The position numbers and the translations under genes were made by a program. The notes beneath the pieces were generated by a model that worked only from the letters and a program-made list of their open reading frames with translations, had not been told where the DNA came from and ran no database searches. Source: Promethearchaeota archaeon (GTDB taxonomy: Archaea; Asgardarchaeota; Lokiarchaeia; Sigyniarchaeales; SOKP01). Taken from it: a DNA stretch of 64,000 nt. The stretch lies in the NCBI GenBank assembly GCA_019058245.1, contig JAHPZJ010000008.1, forward strand, positions 62,001 to 126,000, written 5' to 3'. The first letter of the stretch is position 1, and every line of letters begins with the position of its first letter. Of the stretch, positions 63,701 through 64,000 are shown in pieces.

Positions 63701-64000
63701 AAAAATTAATATTTTTGCCTCTTTTTGTTCAAAAATGACATCTTCTTCTGGAAAAGAAGTATAAAATGTATTAAGTAATTTTTTTATTTCTTCTAGTTTA
63801 ATAGGATCTCCCTTGTCAATTCTAGAGTCTACATAAAAACCTTTATACGCATCTTCGATTTTTCTGAATTCCTCAACAAATTTCTCTAGAAACTCTTCTG
63901 CGTATGTAGTTTTTATTTTAGATTTGCTATCAATAATTAATGAAATTAAAAGACGCTCCTTTTTTGTTTTTGAGTATTCACTCGGAATATCAAAGATTAG
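60797..64000 (-). CDS. Arf-like GTPase - PAS - PAS - GAF - degenerate histidine kinase fusion (5' end outside window)
   Basis: The frame stays open to the window edge, showing 1067 residues (numbered from the first visible codon). A helical or longin-like stretch (1-95) leads into an Arf-like GTPase: G1 GLSLAGKTT (about 100-108), G3 YDIPGK (D144, with K where Arf has the catalytic Q) and G4 NKVD (203-206). A longin-like region (263-400), two PAS domains (about 420-525 and 540-655) and a GAF domain (about 680-835) follow. The C-terminal kinase part is degenerate: the H-box reads FINDINSII with N for the phospho-His, the N-box reads NILISSIRYN, and the D-x-G-x-G and G-x-G loops are absent. It is probably a GTP-switched sensor without kinase activity. 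Confidence 0.85.
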   Translation of the reverse strand, partial: LIFDIPSEYSKTKKERLLISLIIDSKSKIKTTYAEEFLEKFVEEFRKIEDAYKGFYVDSRIDKGDPIKLEEIKKLLNTFYTSFPEEDVIFEQKEAKILIFGLSLAGKTTIIRTRRKSVSKTTFPTINVDISRILVNNISLLTYDIPGKYRAKDLWKPYLKNQDGLIFVLDVMDKIKFSFARELLHEIAGNPELSELPLLILFNKVDLKKQDINELEEAMGVKKLGKRPIKSFLTSAIKNINIDEAFNWLTLKIAERVEQYTPRKDVGIIFCRWDENLGIKIDAVYPDDAFENPELIAVKSFSISQFIFGGDQFKPASVILPIPHLNANAAIYFDSVEDVSIRGGVLPLCLMIYYNEKIPKNIINQFSSFIVQQFGEVKENYLDKNEIIYILEFIHATIINQIELYRPSIEALKIAELRYEALFKAARDAIIIIDKNSGIIMDVNKEAESLFQRPFEDFIGLHSSQILSDIINIEFNEKVFDESNFPFPLRLEVIDSSGNLIPVEVSMNELQMGGQVFIQYIIRDISKRVDAEIKLRHSEIKFRHLFENSPYSILLIDPNGTLVDFNPVLEETLGYTKEELMGRKFVDLSIIHKDYLVDVLKRLKKEERGKIFSPLEIQLYQKNGSLIWVNLQSSIVDIGDETFYQIICENITERKKIETELKKISKLKAIITKIVSRFVGIYEFNQAIIDSLRDIGEFINATRVYLYIFNKEFNVIRRHYFWSRKLIVPQIKLPEDLIIDYFPWVTKRLKESDYFYLKKVDNLPREAVNLKYFLENQKVENFLVYSIKINQRLEGILCFDNITDQNYWIEENLELSTIIPEILKNVLLRKLAEENLRLSEESMHQELDKEYFYKELFINDINSIIKNIQLKLDENTKQVSQLILSSKRELLDFVKDQCINARLLIYIIKQLKLINETSVLIEPVNLNNVIDEVKEFITSSYSNKKINIIVDQASEVLYVKADKFLIDIFINILISSIRYNKNPTIDIKIIIFKHQEDNINYVKIQFIDYQKDILNIGKEMIFQKEREKDSKIKEIILGFLLVEQILNNYNGKIWVEGDSFVILLPEA

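Noticed and set aside
1..64000. tRNA, rRNA, CRISPR arrays, insertion sequences, prophage or attachment sites
   Set aside because: I looked for tRNA T-loops and acceptor stems, spaced direct repeats and transposase motifs and saw none that hold up.

Overview
The window is about 64 kb of AT-rich DNA from an archaeon, most probably an Asgard archaeon of the Lokiarchaeia type. The evidence is the mix of gene families. Archaeal information genes (a short one-domain histone, a TFIIB homologue, Lrp-type and winged-helix regulators, TATA-type promoters, GGAGG ribosome binding sites) sit beside eukaryote-like families: a Rab/Ras-type small GTPase, an Arf-like GTPase fused to sensor domains, a seven-bladed WD40 protein, a tandem SH3-like protein and an SDS22-like leucine-rich-repeat protein. 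Bacterial-type metabolic genes fill the rest. I see no rRNA, tRNA, CRISPR array, insertion sequence or phage gene. The assignment to a lineage is an inference from gene content.

Layout. 1-2030: end of a cation-efflux transporter, a small membrane protein and an MFS transporter. 2047-7506: three tandem acyl-CoA synthetases, two of which share a 727-bp tract with no visible difference. 7615-10144: a DsrEFH/TusDCB-like sulfur-relay cluster, an intergenic region with a 22-bp palindrome, and a Cys-rich membrane protein. 10199-14182: an old-yellow-enzyme reductase, SH3-like protein, metallo-beta-lactamase hydrolase, hot-dog thioesterase and histidine phosphatase. 14285-19877: one long minus-strand operon with an ABC exporter, a 31-residue membrane peptide, three paralogous membrane proteins and a winged-helix regulator, headed by a palindrome next to a TATA box. 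20382-29278: WD40 protein, O-methyltransferase, membrane chemoreceptor-like protein, SDR enzyme, GH3 glycosidase, Rab-like GTPase, haloalkane-dehalogenase-like hydrolase and an isoprenylcysteine-methyltransferase-like protein.

29436-37995: an AbiEi-like orphan antitoxin with a palindromic operator candidate, a coiled-coil/zinc-ribbon protein, an RCK channel-like protein with an altered filter, a LuxE-like gene remnant, a zinc-ribbon/HEPN-like protein, histone, a flavin oxidoreductase, small proteins, an LRR protein and a MutM/Fpg glycosylase. 38077-43217: a second ABC exporter operon, a flavodoxin, and a cysteine-synthesis pair (CysE with an added zinc ribbon, then CysK). 43252-48252: two alpha-toroid proteins, a Cys-rich DUF3795 protein, a double-HTH Lrp regulator, and a membrane-protein/winged-helix pair. 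48766-51946: L-lactate dehydrogenase, flavodiiron protein and a hemerythrin-like protein, a set suited to fermentation and O2/NO removal in an anaerobe. 52050-64000: HAD phosphatase, TFB without a standard start codon, two proteins sharing a zinc-binding N-terminal module, a serine esterase, an HdrD-like Fe-S oxidoreductase, a carboxylesterase, a methyltransferase, and a giant GTPase-PAS-PAS-GAF-pseudokinase protein running off the right edge.

Together the genes suggest an anaerobic heterotroph that activates fatty acids, uses esterases and glycosidases, and carries flavin and Fe-S redox enzymes with oxygen protection. The most novel items are the GTPase/degenerate histidine-kinase fusion, the triplicated membrane-protein ABC operon, the start-codon-less TFB and the gene-conversion tract in the acyl-CoA ligases.
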